Shown: positions 1-11,961 of the stretch, in pieces | Layout of the letters: each line of letters opens with the position of its first letter | Numbering within the stretch: the first letter of the stretch is position 1 | NCBI GenBank assembly: GCA_028023455.1 | Contig: JAQFVV010012405.1 | Location: 6,595,334-6,659,333, forward strand | DNA length: 64,000 bases | Direction of reading: 5' to 3' | DNA from: Epiperipatus broadwayi | Lineage: Eukaryota > Onychophora > Udeonychophora > Euonychophora > Peripatidae | The notes under the pieces: generated by a model | What the model was told of the DNA's origin: nothing | The model's input: the letters and a program-made list of their open reading frames with translations, nothing else | Database searches by the model: none | Program-made: the position numbers and the translations under genes

Positions 1-717
1 TAACCTTTATTTGCCTTCATAGCTCAAGGTCATGGATTGCAGCTCAATCCTGTCAGTTCCGTGCGCACACTTCAATCAAGTGAAATTCCAATCAGCAAAC
101 CATTCGATTATCATTATTATTGTAATTCGTTGTCTAAAATTAATAAGGTATTTGAAAATTATTTATTTTGTATTATATTTGACAAGTATCACGAATAAGT
201 AAATAGAGCGGCTCATCACGTTGGGTTCAAATTCAGGTGAAATCTATTATAATGTTGAGGGACATATTAAAAACTTTTATTCTTATTTATATGATAAATA
301 TATAAAATATTTAATAAACGAATATGTTTATAAATATTAAATATTGCTACGCATTAAATGTTTAATCCAAAGAAGAACATAGATGTATTTTTTTATTTTT
401 ATCTTTACCACATTTGAGATTTAAATATTGTTAATACCTGATGGATATACTTCTGCTCTAGTTCATGATTCTAATATCTAGATTAAAAATAATTTAAATC
501 ATAAAAAGTAAACAAATACATGTGGTTTTTGTAATTGTCATGTAATAATAAGCTATAATAAAAATGATTTTGGAATATTATTTTATAATATTACATACAT
601 TTATTTATTATAATCTTTTTTTAAAACAGCATCCAAGCGCTAGAAAGTCGAATTAACATAAGTAAAATATTTTTTAATGTTGTAAAATTTCTTTATTAAA
701 AATAAAGAAATGGTTTA
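1..717. other. A/T-rich DNA without recognisable genes
   Basis: No convincing open frame or repeat was found. The first ~120 bases are less A/T-rich than what follows, but I recognise nothing in them. Confidence 0.4.
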
Positions 718-1477
718 TTTTAATATAAAACCATAAATATTCATGTCATGTACTTACACATTTACTACAGCCAATAATGTCGTTATACACCATCAAAGAT
801 GTAACTTCCATAGTGTTGTATATAAACTACTTAGCTTGTATGATGCTATTTATTGACTTATATATTGACTTATTTATTATTGACTTATTGAGATGATAAT
901 AAATGGACAATTGAAACCTTAAATTGGATTCCAAGAGATTGTAAAAGATCCAGAAACAGACCACATGTGAGATAGATGAATGAAATAAGAAAGTGTGCAG
1001 GGGTGATGTGGAGAAGAGAAGCTAAAGATCAGACATGGTTTGAACTTGGAAAGACTTTCATCTTACAGTGGATTGATAATGGTTGATGATGATAATGATT
1101 AATTTATTGTTTTCATTATTTCTTTGATATTTTAATTATTATGTTCATAGTGTATATTATGTACAATAAAGTTAGTATTGTTATCAATTGCCATGGTATT
1201 CTTGATTTTAAAATTTATTTATGCCTCTATTTTACTTTGAAGTTAATGCAAAATCTGTCAGAGATAGATGTTGCATTGGGTTTGTTGCATCTGTTCATTA
1301 TGTTACTTTTTATTTTAAGATTTTAATATAAAACCATAAATATTCATGTCATGTACTTGCACATTTACTACAGGCAATGAGGTCATTATACACAGTCAAA
1401 TATGTAACTTCCATAGTGTTGTAAATAAGCCATCTAGCTTGTATGATGCTTTTTATTATTGACTTATACATTTTTGC
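718..1477. repeat. Direct repeat pair (~150 bp, offset 603) around a LINE tail
   Basis: Bases 718-868 and 1321-1477 are close copies in the same orientation. Both begin with TTTTAATATAAAACCATAAA and both contain GTAACTTCCATAGTGTTGTA followed by GCTTGTATGATGCT. The space between them holds an RTE-like 3' end (893-1096). The arrangement could be a partial 603 bp duplication or two copies of a dispersed repeat. No reverse transcriptase, primer-binding site or TG...CA ends suggest an LTR element. Confidence 0.75.
893..1096 (+). pseudogene. RTE-like LINE, 3' end fragment
   Basis: This is the last ~65 codons of the RTE-like reverse transcriptase ORF, recognised by comparison with the better copies at 2958-3233 and 22780-23181. 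The readable order is W-T-I-E, then L-N-W-I-P-R-D-C-K-R, then the P-H-V-R block, then K-C-A-G-V-M-W-R-R-E-A-K, ending L-Q-W-I-D-N-G-stop. The stop leads into the short tail TGATGATGATAATGATT. An in-frame stop replaces W after P-H-V-R, so the copy is dead. It is strongly 5' truncated, as is usual for target-primed LINE insertion. Confidence 0.85.
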
Positions 1478-1739
1478 AGATTAGAGCACACTTTTGATGC
1501 CACATTTGATTCATTTATTTTTATCATTACAATATATATAATAAACTGACATTTAATGTCAGTAATTCATTAACATACAAACTGGATTTCAAAAATATAT
1601 GAATTGATATTATTTCCAGTTTCCATTAATTTGTAATTTACTGATTGCCAATATTTTACTTGACACAAATTTTATTTTTTACTTCAGTTTTTTAATTAAA
1701 CACCAAAATATTTATAATCTTTAACAGCAGAGGGCATAC

Positions 1740-2212
1740 AAAATTTTTTTAGCAACAAAGGAATATATACATAAATGGAAAAATGTGGGTGATTTAGTCT
1801 GCAAGTTGTGTAAGGAAGGCATAGAAAATATTAGGCATCTGTTAATTGAATGTAAATGCCTGAAAGCAGAAAGGGTACAAATAATGAAGTTGTGGAAGAA
1901 TAAATATAAAGTGATTATACAGAATGTGGGTTATTGGGTTTTATGCTGGCTTTGGGAAAAGATAAGGGAGATTTAGATATAAAGGCCATGGAGTTGACAA
2001 AGATTATGTTGTGGAAATGGGATGGAGCAGAGTAGAAAAAAATATGGGAAAACTTAGGGCAGGGAATGAAAAGTGAAGATAAAGTGGTTTAACAGATTTC
2101 TCTGAGCATAGTGGCTAAGAGATTACTGACTCTATATAAGATGGAGTCACAGTGCATCACATGGCATTATGACTACTTTATTCTTGCAATAAATCAATAT
2201 ATATATATATCT
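1740..2212 (+). pseudogene. LINE C-terminal fragment with CCHC-type zinc knuckle
   Basis: An open frame (1785-1976) reads C-K-L-C-K-E-G-I-E-N-I-R-H-L-L-I-E-C. The spacing C-x2-C-x9-H-x4-C is that of the zinc-knuckle end of several LINE reverse transcriptases (zf-RVT type). Coding homology continues in shifted frames to about 2165, and the element stops near an (AT)n stretch at ~2190. The same sequence recurs on the minus strand at 54130-54450 and 54451-54860 with long near-identical runs, which shows it is a dispersed mobile family. Frameshifts and an internal stop make this copy non-functional. The exact LINE clade cannot be decided without the RT core. Confidence 0.7.
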
Positions 2213-2610
2213 TAAAATTTACTTAAACAGGTATTAATATTTACTAAGGCAATAAACCTAAAGCTTGTGCGATTAAAAATGTGAAGGTAGGGACCTCTAC
2301 AAGTCTTAACCATAAGCTTACACATTGGAAGAAAAGTAAGTAGGAATATTTTTTTAAGAATTAAAATTAAATAGATTTTTTTAAAAGGTAAATTTATTGA
2401 ACTTCATTAGATCAGATCATATAAAAATAAAAGTGAGTTTTTCCAGATAGTATTAAATAAAAACAAATCATGTAAAAAGAAAATAATTATATTTTCCTCA
2501 GTTTATATAAGATCAAAATCATATGAAAAAAAATCTGTATAAGATGAGAATATGGAAAGATTAGCTTAAATGATGTGATAGATGTAGAGCTGGATTCTGG
2601 AAAATTGTCA
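2213..2610. other. A/T-rich gap, nothing recognised
   Basis: A/T-rich DNA between two LINE relics, with no repeat or open frame I can support. Confidence 0.4.
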
Positions 2611-4035
2611 ATTAATATCCATTGTTAATATTTAAAAAATATGATAAAGAAGATATTAGAAATTCAAACATATCAATTTTCTATCAAATCTTTACCACAG
2701 ATAATTTCAATATGTCAACAGCGAACTTTAGAGTCAAATTAACCAAAAAACAAACAAACAAACAAAACAAGCTGTATGTAAGAGTGGTTGAAAGAATAGA
2801 AAAGACCAATGAATATGAATTGTCATTATGTTTTGGAATATAGATTATGAAAAAAACTTTTGATTCTATAAGAATTTTCTTAGTAATTAAAGTTTTGGAT
2901 CATAAAAATATAGACCAAGGGTATTGTCATATTTTGAAGAATGTATATACAAATGCAGGGGTGATGTGAAAAAGAAGCTAAATTAAAAGATTAAAGTGGA
3001 GTTGGGCTGGACATATTGCTAGAAGAGATGATAGTAGATGGGCAATTGAAATCTTAAACTGGATTCCAAGAGATTGTAAAAGACCCAGAAAGAGACCACA
3101 TGTGAGATGGATGGATGAAATAAGAAAGTGTGCAGGGGTGATGTGGAGAAGAGAAACTAAAGATCGGAGAAGGTGGATTGAACTTGGAGAGACCTTCCTC
3201 CTGCAGTGGATTGATAATGGTTGATGATGATACACAAATGCAACAGCAATGATTAGGTTATATAGTGATATTAAGATTATGTTGTGAGAGTGATTCCATA
3301 TCTCCAGAACCTTTTATAGCAGTTTTACAAGAAATATTGTGTGGTCTAAAATGAGAAACTAAGAGAATAAAAGTAACAGGAGATTACTTAATTCCTTTGG
3401 ATTTTTCAGATGATGTGATTGTTTTTGCAAAAAAAATCTTCACAGCTTCAACAAATATTGCTAGAGTTATCAGATTATCAATATAGATTAAAACATAATG
3501 AATGAAATTAATTATGGAATTAAATTAGAATGTTTTTGGTGAAAATAACTTAATATTAATAAGGAATGTGCTTATATGTGGAAAATAAAGATTTTAAAAA
3601 TAGATTTACCAGTTCTAATTTATGGATCTGAGACTTGTATATTTAACAGAAGAGCAATGCAGAGACTTTAGACCTCTCAATAAAAAATATGAACAAATGT
3701 ATGTTAGGATGGACAAGAAGAGACCAAAAATAAAATTCGTTGGTGAGAAAATAAACCTATCAATAGCACCACTGAAAATATTAAGAAACTAAAATTAAAC
3801 TGGTATGGACATTTTTCTAAAAGAGATGATAATAGATAGATAGTTGAAGCTGTAAATTGGATTCCAAGATATTGTAAAAGGTTTAGAAAGTGATCATGCA
3901 TAAGATGGAAAGATACATTAAGATGTTTATTGGTATTACATAGATTAGGAATCAGCAAAATTGAATTAAACTTAAAGAAACCTTTAGTCATGAAGAGAAC
4001 TGATAATGATCAAAATTGATGGTGATGATGATCCT
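2611..4035 (+). pseudogene. RTE-like LINE reverse transcriptase relic (interrupted)
   Basis: A 5'-truncated RT copy. In order it shows F-K-K-Y-D-K-E-D-I-R-N (2625-2660), E-K-T-N-E-Y-E-L-S-L-C-F-G (2797-2838), K-K-T-F-D-S-I (2849-2869, the A-F-D-S-type catalytic block), L-K-N-V-Y-T-N-A interrupted after base 2957 and resumed at 3243 as T-A-M-I-R-L-Y-S-D. It then has a degenerate F-A-D-D-type block near 3405-3430 (D-D-V-I-V-F-A), a region matching T-E-E-Q-C-R-D-F near 3650, and the degraded 3' end with a (GATGATGATG) tail at ~4020-4033. Many frameshifts and stops are present. A second RTE 3' end sits inside it with a clean target-site duplication. Confidence 0.85.
2958..3233 (+). mobile_element. 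Nested RTE-like LINE 3' end with 9 bp target duplication
   Basis: The insertion carries an open stretch reading L-K-W-S-W-A-G-H-I-A-R-R-D-D, then W-A-I-E-I-L-N-W-I-P-R-D-C-K-R-P, P-H-V-R-W-M-D-E-I-R-K, and L-Q-W-I-D-N-G-stop, followed by TTGATGATGAT. It is flanked by ACAAATGCA at 2949-2957 and again at 3234-3242. Removing the insert and one duplicate restores the interrupted reading frame of the host LINE. This fits target-primed reverse transcription by a severely 5'-truncated copy. It is better preserved than its host, so it is younger. Confidence 0.9.
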
Positions 4036-4984
4036 TTGGTTACCCAAACATTATATTCTTCTGTTGAGAATGGCTGCAGCAATATCTTTATATTATATAT
4101 TGTGTCTATAACCTAAAGACCATAATAATTTTTGGAGATAATACTGAAGAATTTTTTTAATGTTTCTAATTGCAAATATATTTAAGCCTTGTATCCATTA
4201 TAAAAAATTGCTCAATAGAGAATTATAATAACCACTGATGTTAGGTTTATAGTTTTTAATATTGGGTAACTTTGTGCTATTTTTGAGTCAAATGTAATGA
4301 CTGCATATTTGTCTGATATTCTTATATAGAATACTTTCAATTTCGATAGCTAATTACCTATAGTAACACAACAACCCCATTAATTCTTTAATGGTACTGG
4401 GTTGATATTTTAGACTGAAAGATTTTATATCTATTTTTTACCAGTCTATGCACATTCAAAATTCTTCAAGGGTTTCTCAGAAAAAGTTTCTTGACTATCA
4501 TGATCTTTGCAACTCATGTTTATCAAAAGTTGTCAAATGTTCCACTATATCTTTGAAATGTAGAACCAAAGAACATTAAATGGTCAATCGCATTTGATGG
4601 TATGATTAAACATCTTTATCTATCTATGATAAATTATGTGCATTACTCTATGGCATATCATAAAGCACTGAATGCAGTATAATTCTGTTTTTTTTGTTTA
4701 ATTTACTGTATTTAGGAGCTAAATCATATTCAATTCATCTGTGAGTTTCATTCCATTTATATTACTCATTCAGACTAAGAATAATTTTGTTGTTGTTGTT
4801 GAACAAAATAAAATATATACAGCAATGATATTAGCATAACACAGTCTTTGAAAATTCTTTAACTAAAAATTGCATTTATTTTTAGTCTGGTATTTTGAAT
4901 ATATATAAATCAATGATTGCATATGCTAATTGAAACTCAAATGTAATAAATGAATACAAGCTAATGCTAGAATAATTCAGCTGC
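4036..4984. other. A/T-rich DNA, nothing recognised
   Basis: Only a short GTT microsatellite (around 4787-4800) stands out. No coding trace was recognised. Confidence 0.4.
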
Positions 4985-5268
4985 ACTACCTTATTTACAG
5001 CCATGAAGTCTGAATCAAGCATCATAGGTAAAAGATAGACACTTATTAATTAAGTTGCAAATTGATAAGTATATTAATTTTAAGCTTATTGTCAACACAA
5101 ATGTGAATTTAAATAAGCTTAGAAGCTAGTAGGCAAACATAATTCACACTTGTGTTTAGAATAGACTTGAAATCAATATACTTATTAACTTGCAATGTAA
5201 TAGGAAGTGTTTATCTTTTATCTATGTTGCTTGATTCAGTTGTTGTGTTTCTATATATAGGTAGCATT
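4985..5268. repeat. Inverted repeat, MITE-like (~284 bp)
   Basis: The left arm (CTACCTTATTTACAG... through GAATCAAGCATCATAGGTAA and AAGTATATTAATTTTAAG) pairs with the right arm in reverse complement (TTACCT-like end, TTGCTTGATTCAG at 5228). Each arm is about 115 bp and imperfect; the centre holds a smaller inverted pair around CACAAATGTGAATT and AATTCACACTTGTG. No coding content. A non-autonomous DNA transposon is the simplest reading, but no target duplication was identified. Confidence 0.7.
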
Positions 5269-5819
5269 ATTAAAATATTCTAGTGTTTGTTTGTACTCAT
5301 TTAATATATATGTATTTATAGAATCAGGACATGTGACTAGTTGAAAATTCAAATGCAAAATATTTATCACTTTTCTATTGCTGCATTTTCTTTCCACTGT
5401 GCTACCTTTTAAATAAAGATAAAATCTGAATTTATTTTTGTTTATGAATTATCACCGCTGAAAGAAAATATAGCAATGAGTATGTAATAAATATTATATA
5501 TATTTATGTATAATCGAATGATTAATTACTCAATAATCATGTGATATTCATGCATGAATTTTGATCTATGAACTCTAGTTCTCAAGCTCATTACCAATTG
5601 TGTTACATCACTCATGATAAAAATAATGGTATTGTTAATTACTCTGAAGATAAGTAAAATTTGAGAATTGAAAGTAATAGATTACAAAATTTTCTAATAA
5701 CTTTGAGACTTCAAATATTTGGGCACTTACCACTGTCAAGTGAAGAAAGATTGTACCAATTAGAAAAAGAACAGTAATATTAAATAGGATAGTATTGGAA
5801 TTTGTGATGTTAGAAAAAA
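5269..5819. other. A/T-rich gap, nothing recognised
   Basis: No supported feature. A short minus-strand open frame at 5635-5832 is A/T-driven hydrophobic sequence without family resemblance. Confidence 0.4.
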
Positions 5820-8312
5820 GCGGAAGTGTCAATTGATTTAAAAAGTGGACATATACTTTACGGTAAAGGCATAAATATTGGAAGCATAAGAAGAATGAGA
5901 TTCTTTATAAACAAAAAGTGAAAGAAAACACATTATTGAGATTGATGGTATATCAGACAGAGTAGTAAGATTGGTTATTAAACTTAATGGAAGATACCAA
6001 ATGTAAATAATTCAGGTTTATGTCCCAACAAGTTTTTATTGTGATGAAGAAATAGAGGATTTTTATATGGATGTATAAAAAGTTTTTGATCATTTTTAAA
6101 TTTTCAGGAAATCTTGAATAATAGAATTGGTAAATGATTAAAAAATGAAACTACTATGAGTCAATTTGGTTATGATCATAGAAATGAAAAAGGACACAAA
6201 CTACTGGAATCTACAGAAAAAACAACTTTATATTATCAATTCTTTCTTTGAGGAAAATGGCTTAAGGAAATGGATATGGAAGCAAGTGAAGGCTCAACAG
6301 AAAATAAAATATGTATTTCAAGATTGCAATGTTCTTGATAAATTCACCTAGTGAGATGTAAGATATGTGTTTATGCAAAACCCTAGAAAAACAAAAATTA
6401 TTGAGAAAAACAATTTTCACAGTTAATATTCTTAATCCTCAGAAACATTCTATTGAATTTAAAGTAGAACTTGCAAATCATTTAAAAATGTTAATAGATT
6501 TTGAAGATAAATTAGATTTGAATAAAATAAATAGAAAGACAACTGGTACACTACTAAGAATATTAACAAAGACAGCTAGTACAAAAATACAGCAATTGAC
6601 CAATAAAATTTGTAAGGAAACCAAATAATATATGAAAAAAAGAAACAATATGAAAATATGGAAAAATGATTCATTAAGAAGGATTGAGTATCTAGAATTT
6701 CATAAAATAGTATGAAAAAAAGTTAATAGTGATAAAAGAAAATATAATTGTGAAGTAGCAAGTAAGTATAGAAGAGAATAAAAGTATCAAAAGTGTAAAA
6801 CAATATCTTGATATTGCTAATAAACTTATTTTTGTAATAAGAAGAAAAAATGCAACTATTATGAAAAAGAAAGACAACATTGTGAAATGTGTGAAAGAGT
6901 TCTATAAAGAATTATATAGCAATAAAGAACAAGAAAAAATACTATATCTTCTGAATTGTTTGGTATTTTAATTGAAGAAATGAGATATGTAATTAAATCA
7001 ATGAAGCAGAGAAATGCTCCGGGCAATGATGGAATTATAATTGATATATTAAAAGAAGCAGGTGAAGAGATATACTTTTTTTTAGCAAAGTTATATACCA
7101 AATGTCTAAATGATAAAGTTGTACCAGATGGTTGGAAGAATGCAGTATTAATATTAATATTTAAAAAAGATGATAAAGAAGATATTATAAATTATAGATT
7201 TATCAGTGTTTTATTAATTCTATACAAAATTATTACCAAAATAATTCACAACATGTTTGCATCAAATTTAAATTTTAACAAAACAAAAGATCATATTCAA
7301 GTATTGAGAAAAGTTATAGAAAAGAATAAATATGAGTTTCATTATGTTTTGGATTTGTAGATGATGAAAAGGCATTTGATTCTATAAGCATTTCTTCAGT
7401 GATTAAAGCATTGAATTATCAAGATAGAGACCTAAATATAATCATAATTTGAGGAATATTTATCAAAATGAAAAAGCTATTATTAGTTTACACAGTGACA
7501 CTAAAAAGACTAACATGGATAAGAGTTTATGACAAGATGACTCCATTTCTCCAAAAAAATTTACATCTGTTTTGCTATAAGTATTTTGTGGATTAAAATG
7601 AGAAGCTAAGGGAGTAAAAATAAGTGAATATTATTTAATTATCTAGATTTTGAAGATGGTATAATTGTTTTTGTAAATAATTCTTCAGAGCTTCAATAAA
7701 TGTTGCAAGAGTTATCAGATGAAAGTAAAAAAGTAGGACTAAAGATAAATGCTAAAAAGGCCAAAGTATTTTTTACTAGATTTTCTCATTAAGTAAAAAT
7801 AATAATTGGTAATGATGATTAATACAGATGTAAATATAATGGATGAAATTAATCATAGAATTAAACTTGCTATTTGATAGAAATAACTTAATATTAAAAA
7901 GAAATATGTTTATATGTTTGAAAAGGAAGATTTTTCATAAAAATGTTTTACCACATTTTACTTATGGATCTGAAATTTAGTCACTTACTGAGATGTCAGA
8001 TCATTCAACAAAACATGTAGAAATTTATGTTTGGAGTAACAAGAAGGAATCAAAAACAAAATGCATAGGTGAGTCATTGAAAGAATTAAATGACTGAATT
8101 GATGCTGGGATAGATATATTGATCAGCAGGTGAAATGTTAAACTGTTTTCCAAAATGTTGTAAAAGACCCAGAAAAAACCCACATGTGAGATGGATGGAT
8201 GAACAAGGAAGTGTGCTGAAATAATGTGGAGAAAAGGCTAGCTAGAGTTTAGAGAAGATGGATTAAATTTGGAGTGACTTTTATTCTGCAATGGATGGAT
8301 AATTGTTGAAAG
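5820..8312 (+). pseudogene. Longest RTE-like LINE relic: endonuclease plus reverse transcriptase
   Basis: This ~2.5 kb copy covers most of the element. The APE-type endonuclease part shows E-I-D-G-I-S-D-R-V-V-R (5939-5971), Q-V-Y-V-P-T-S-type sequence near 6010-6035, Y-D-H-R-N-E-K-G-H-K-L-L (6170-6206), and W-K-Q-V-K-A-Q-Q near 6276. The RT part has an open frame at 6956-7360 with N-A-P-G-N-D-G-I, V-P-D-G-W-K-N-A-V-L-I-L-I-F-K-K-D-D and N-Y-R-F-I-S-V-L, then H-I-Q-V-L-R-K-V-I-E-K. A degenerate thumb and C-terminal block end near 8300. Frameshifts and stops throughout make it inactive. An intact RTE ORF is about 1,000 codons, so roughly the last 80% is represented. Confidence 0.85.
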
Positions 8313-10423
8313 TAATACTATATCGCACAGAACAAAAATATTAGATGCAATGTTAAAAGCGTAGACATTTTTAAAATTTAGTTGGATACACTTGGTTAAT
8401 ATATTCATTTCTATAGAGGCGTGTATAGAGATTATTTACACAGGACAAAAATATTAGAGATGGTATTAGAAACATTGAAATCTTTAAAATTTTATTGAAT
8501 ACATTTGATTATTGCTTTCATTTCTATAGAGATTATTGCCTGGTTAATATATTCGTTTATATAAGTAAGTGAAAAATAATAATGAAAAACTATAGCAAGA
8601 GACATTTTCTACCATGTGTTACGAATCTCACCTATAAATGGGATTCATATCGATAATGCTTAACTTGATGTTAACCTCTTAAGTTTTAACGCACTTCTTT
8701 TAATTACTAATAAAGTAAAACTTTGCTGTTAAATCATACTCTTATTTAAGTAGGTTTAAATATCTGATATCAAAATACAAACTGCTATTAAAAAAAAAAA
8801 ATTAACTACATTATTTAACTAAAAGCTTATTTAACATGTAATCTTTGTCATTTACTTAAATTTCTTATTCAAAATGAATAAAACATTTAAAAAAAAAAAA
8901 AAAAAACTAAGTAAAGTTGCGAAGGGAAATATTATCTTTTATTTTAAATACTGCTTTTATACTTTAATATCAATTATTCAACTATAATAATTTGTATATT
9001 ATTTAATGATAAATTTATAATTTTTCATCTCACGTGAATAATTAATAATTTTATAGCGGTTGCTTGCAGTTTGCAAATGAATGGTGTTATTCCATTTTAG
9101 GTTATAATGGGAACGCGTATATCTTATTTATTTAAAAAAGCATATAATTAAATTTTTATATCCCGTGTGTGTATATATATATAAAATAATAATTAAGACC
9201 GGTTATATCTCCTCTTGATCTCCTCTTGCCTTTAAATATTAAACTAGTCCAGATTCCATGTCATCTTGATCGAAGTGAACATTCATCGCCATGAACCAAT
9301 GTATATACAAATAGATAATATACATACAATGGCAAGAACGAGTCAGTAGGTGATGATGCTTCCCGAATCTGATTGCTCTCATCATCGATGAGGTTCTGGC
9401 CATAAGTAATCTATCTATTTGGAGATCAAGCCAGGAAACAACTATCAAAGCTGAACAATAATAATACATGGGTTGTCCATTATACGTTAACACAGTGAGG
9501 CAAATTCACGTTACAACAGGAAGCTGCAAGAACCTAAATCAGACACAACACAAGCTGTTATTGTATGGCCAGAAATGTTACTGTACCTATTTATGAGGCA
9601 AACTGTCATGCTATTTCTAGAAATAATAGGTAAACTTATAAAGGCACCTGAAGTCCCTTCCTTCTATAGTTGCACAATAACCAATGCCTTTCCAACTTAA
9701 CAGTATCAGGTGAAGTTATAACATTATAGTGTTGTTAGTCACAATATGGCCATGACACTGAGGGATGTGTCCCTTGAAAGTGCTCAGTCACACTTGCATT
9801 ATTGTTTTAATATATAAAGAATTTTAAAAAGGCAGCTTTATGTGTTTATGTATTTGTAGCGCAAATCGTACTTATATAGTGTAAATATGTATTTACGTAT
9901 TTCCACAGATTTTTATAGAGGAAGAGTGAAGGAGAATGGAATACTATCCAAGATTGCCAATTTTTGATTGGTAAAAATTTTGATTTCTTTCCACCCTTGT
10001 TTTCACTCTAAATAGTTAAATATTCATTTACAGGTCAATATTTGATGGATGGTTAGCTAGGTCAGCTATGAGATGGGTATCTAAGTAAGAAGGTCAAAGC
10101 ATGTCAAAATGTTTAAGTTTATTTGATCTGGCTTGGAATTCTGATCATAGAATAAAAGGATAACATCCTATCAAGGCATCATGAGGATTTGAAGTAGATA
10201 TACTGTAGACCAGGCTAATTATATAGCCCACTGCCAAACTTAGGGCAAAGAGTACAAGCAATAATTATATGGATGCACATACCTCGGTGCTCCTACATCA
10301 AGCCACAACAATAAGTCAATGATGCTAAGATGTTGCTCTGCCCACATAGCACCATTAATGTACTGGTCAAGTAAATTTTTAAAGAAGTAATAAATAAAAT
10401 AAAATGTTGTGCATGGATTTTAA
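8313..10423. other. Intergenic DNA with a less A/T-rich patch at 9190-9830
   Basis: 8313-9180 is plain A/T-rich DNA with poly-A runs (8790, 8891). From about 9190 to 9830 base composition is visibly higher in G+C, and a minus-strand open frame of 84 codons (9239-9493) lies there. That frame matches no family I know, and the patch could be a repeat or an old exon. I see no splice structure that I would defend. Confidence 0.35.
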
Positions 10424-10645
10424 AAGATTACAAATGATCCTAATGCCATCAACAGAAGAGAAGCCTGCTTCTCAATTTCTAAGAAATGGGCTGGTTAAAT
10501 AATTTACATATATTTGCATAATTTATTGCTTATAAAAAACCATTAGTAGCACAAGCTATGAATGTGGGATCAAGTAAGTCCTGAAAGCGCTAAGCTTGAC
10601 ATTTTTTCAAAATCTATAGCTTCACTGATGTGCATTTAGAGTGCA
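10424..10645 (+). pseudogene. Repeat-borne C-terminal coding end, copy A
   Basis: The frame to the stop at 10496-10498 reads N-D-P-N-A-I-N-R-R-E-A-C-F-S-I-S-K-K-W-A-G-stop. Copies B (12374-12478) and C (15917-16165) carry related peptides that stop at the same point. The 3' flank of copy A shares GAAAGCGCTAAGC and AGCTTCACTGATGT with copy C. Upstream of ~10424 this copy no longer matches the others and contains stops. The protein family was not identified. Confidence 0.55.
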
Positions 10646-11190
10646 GCATAAAAATTATGAAAGATTGGTGAAGTAAATTTAATTATTACAACAGTTATAT
10701 ATATATATATTAATAACAATTACATATAAAAAGCCAAATATTTCAGCACATGGTTTTATGCCCTTTTTAAATGTTAATCAATTATTTTAATGTAAACTAA
10801 TTATTGCAGATAGAACACCATCTAGTGTAAAATAATGACAATAACAAAATAAAAATCAGTGAAATAGAATAAAACCATCATATAAAGATTCAGTGCCATT
10901 TTAAAGAATTGACTAAATAACATAAGGATACACAGAATAAATAATATATACATTATGCATCTTTATATATGCTATCTTATATATTTTTTCATTCACTTTT
11001 CATTGACTAGTTGTTAACTAAATTTATTGAAGTTGTATAAATATTTATACAATTAATTAAGTCATACTTAATGTAATATGTATCATATATTTTTCTTCTC
11101 TTTGATCTTTAATGTAATTTAAAGGTTTAATGTTTTTATAGCATCTACTTTATGCCCATATGTTAAGCAATGAATATATAAATCAGATTT
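10646..11190. other. A/T-rich gap with a short (TA)n
   Basis: A short (AT)n tract lies around 10695-10712. Nothing else was recognised. Confidence 0.4.
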
Positions 11191-11191
11191 A

Positions 11192-11447
11192 TCATCTTGC
11201 CTATTAATTGCATTTTAAAATTCTTTGGCTCTTATCCCTGTTTCACTGTATAACTACCATCATCATCATCATCAACATCATCTTGCCTATTAATTGCATT
11301 TTAAAATTCTTTGGCTCTTATCCCTGTTTCACTGTATAACTACCATCATCATCATCATCATCAACATCATCTTGCCTGTTAATTGCATTTTAAAATTCTT
11401 TGGCTCTTATCCCTGTTTCACTGTATAACTACCATCATCATCATCAA
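11192..11447. repeat. Three tandem copies (~86-89 bp) ending in (ATC)n
   Basis: Units begin at 11196, 11282 and 11371 (CTTGCCTATTAATTGC...) and run through GGCTCTTATCCCTGTTTCAC to an (ATC)n stretch. The third unit runs directly into the (ATC)n tail of the minus-strand RTE fragment at 11431-11609. Each unit is therefore host flank plus a piece of LINE tail, so the junction was amplified after or during insertion. Confidence 0.9.
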
Positions 11448-11609
11448 ACATTATCAGTCCAATGCAAGATGAAGGTCTCTCCAAGTTTAATCCATCTTCT
11501 CCGATCTTTAGCTTCTCTTCTCCACATCATCCCTGCACACTTTTTTATTTCATCCATCCATCTCACATGTGGTCTCTTTCTGGGCCTTTTACAATCTCTT
11601 GGAATCCAT
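11431..11609 (-). pseudogene. RTE-like LINE, 3' end fragment (minus)
   Basis: Read on the minus strand this is the familiar end of the RTE ORF: W-I-P-R-D-C-K-R-P, P-H-V-R-W-M-D-E, then the K-E-A-K-D-R-R-R-W-I-type block and a (GAT)n tail at 11431-11447. The 5' breakpoint is at about 11609. It is close in sequence to the copies at 2958 and 22780, so it is fairly young. Confidence 0.85.
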
Positions 11610-11743
11610 ATTACAAAGGTCACAATTAATTTTATATATGATTCCTTTTTTTGTATTTTATATTGTCTCTTAATTTATAATTACCCATTAATTTATCAAC
11701 ACTTTTACTATTCAACCAAACAATATTTATATGCTTATTAATA

Positions 11744-11961
11744 ATCAAAAAAGCAAGCCATATATAACATGACATTACTTTTATAAGCTTGTATTTACAA
11801 AAAATGCAATACAGAGAGCATACCAATAACTCAAACAAGCTCTTGATTAATAAGTGCGGTATGAGAAAATATTTAAAATCTCTATCCAGAACACTCTCAT
11901 CTCCAGACCAACCGCACTTATTAATTAAGAGCTTGTTTGAGCTAGTGGTACGCTCGCTGTA
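11744..11961. mobile_element. Fold-back element copy 1 with 13 bp target duplication
   Basis: The element begins near TCAAAAAAGCAAGCC and ends near GGTACGCTCGCTGTA. It contains a hairpin (about 11813-11961) whose arms are CATACCAATAACTCAAAC / GAGCTTGTTTGAGCTAGTGG and GATTAATAAGTGCGGT / ACCGCACTTATTAATT. It is flanked by ATGCTTATTAATA at 11731-11743 and 11962-11974. The related copy at 19015-19355 lies in the opposite orientation and is longer, so this copy lost part of its centre. A 13 bp duplication is longer than most DNA transposons make and hints at a LINE-mobilised, SINE-like origin. A/T-rich flanks make chance agreement possible. Confidence 0.7.

Noticed and set aside
718-1477. A small LTR retrotransposon bounded by 150 bp direct repeats
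   Set aside because: The interior is an RTE 3' end, with no LTR-type ends, primer site or polyprotein.
2978-3235. Minus-strand open frame (85 codons) over the nested RTE copy; similar frames at 11400-11741 (+), 22811-23131 (-), 22986-23228 (-) and 44874-45098 (-)
   Set aside because: All are antisense shadows of the same conserved LINE 3' end. They look alike only because the repeat is the same.
11192-11447. A CRISPR array (three regular repeats)
   Set aside because: The units are contiguous tandem copies with no spacers, no associated genes, and the setting is an animal genome.
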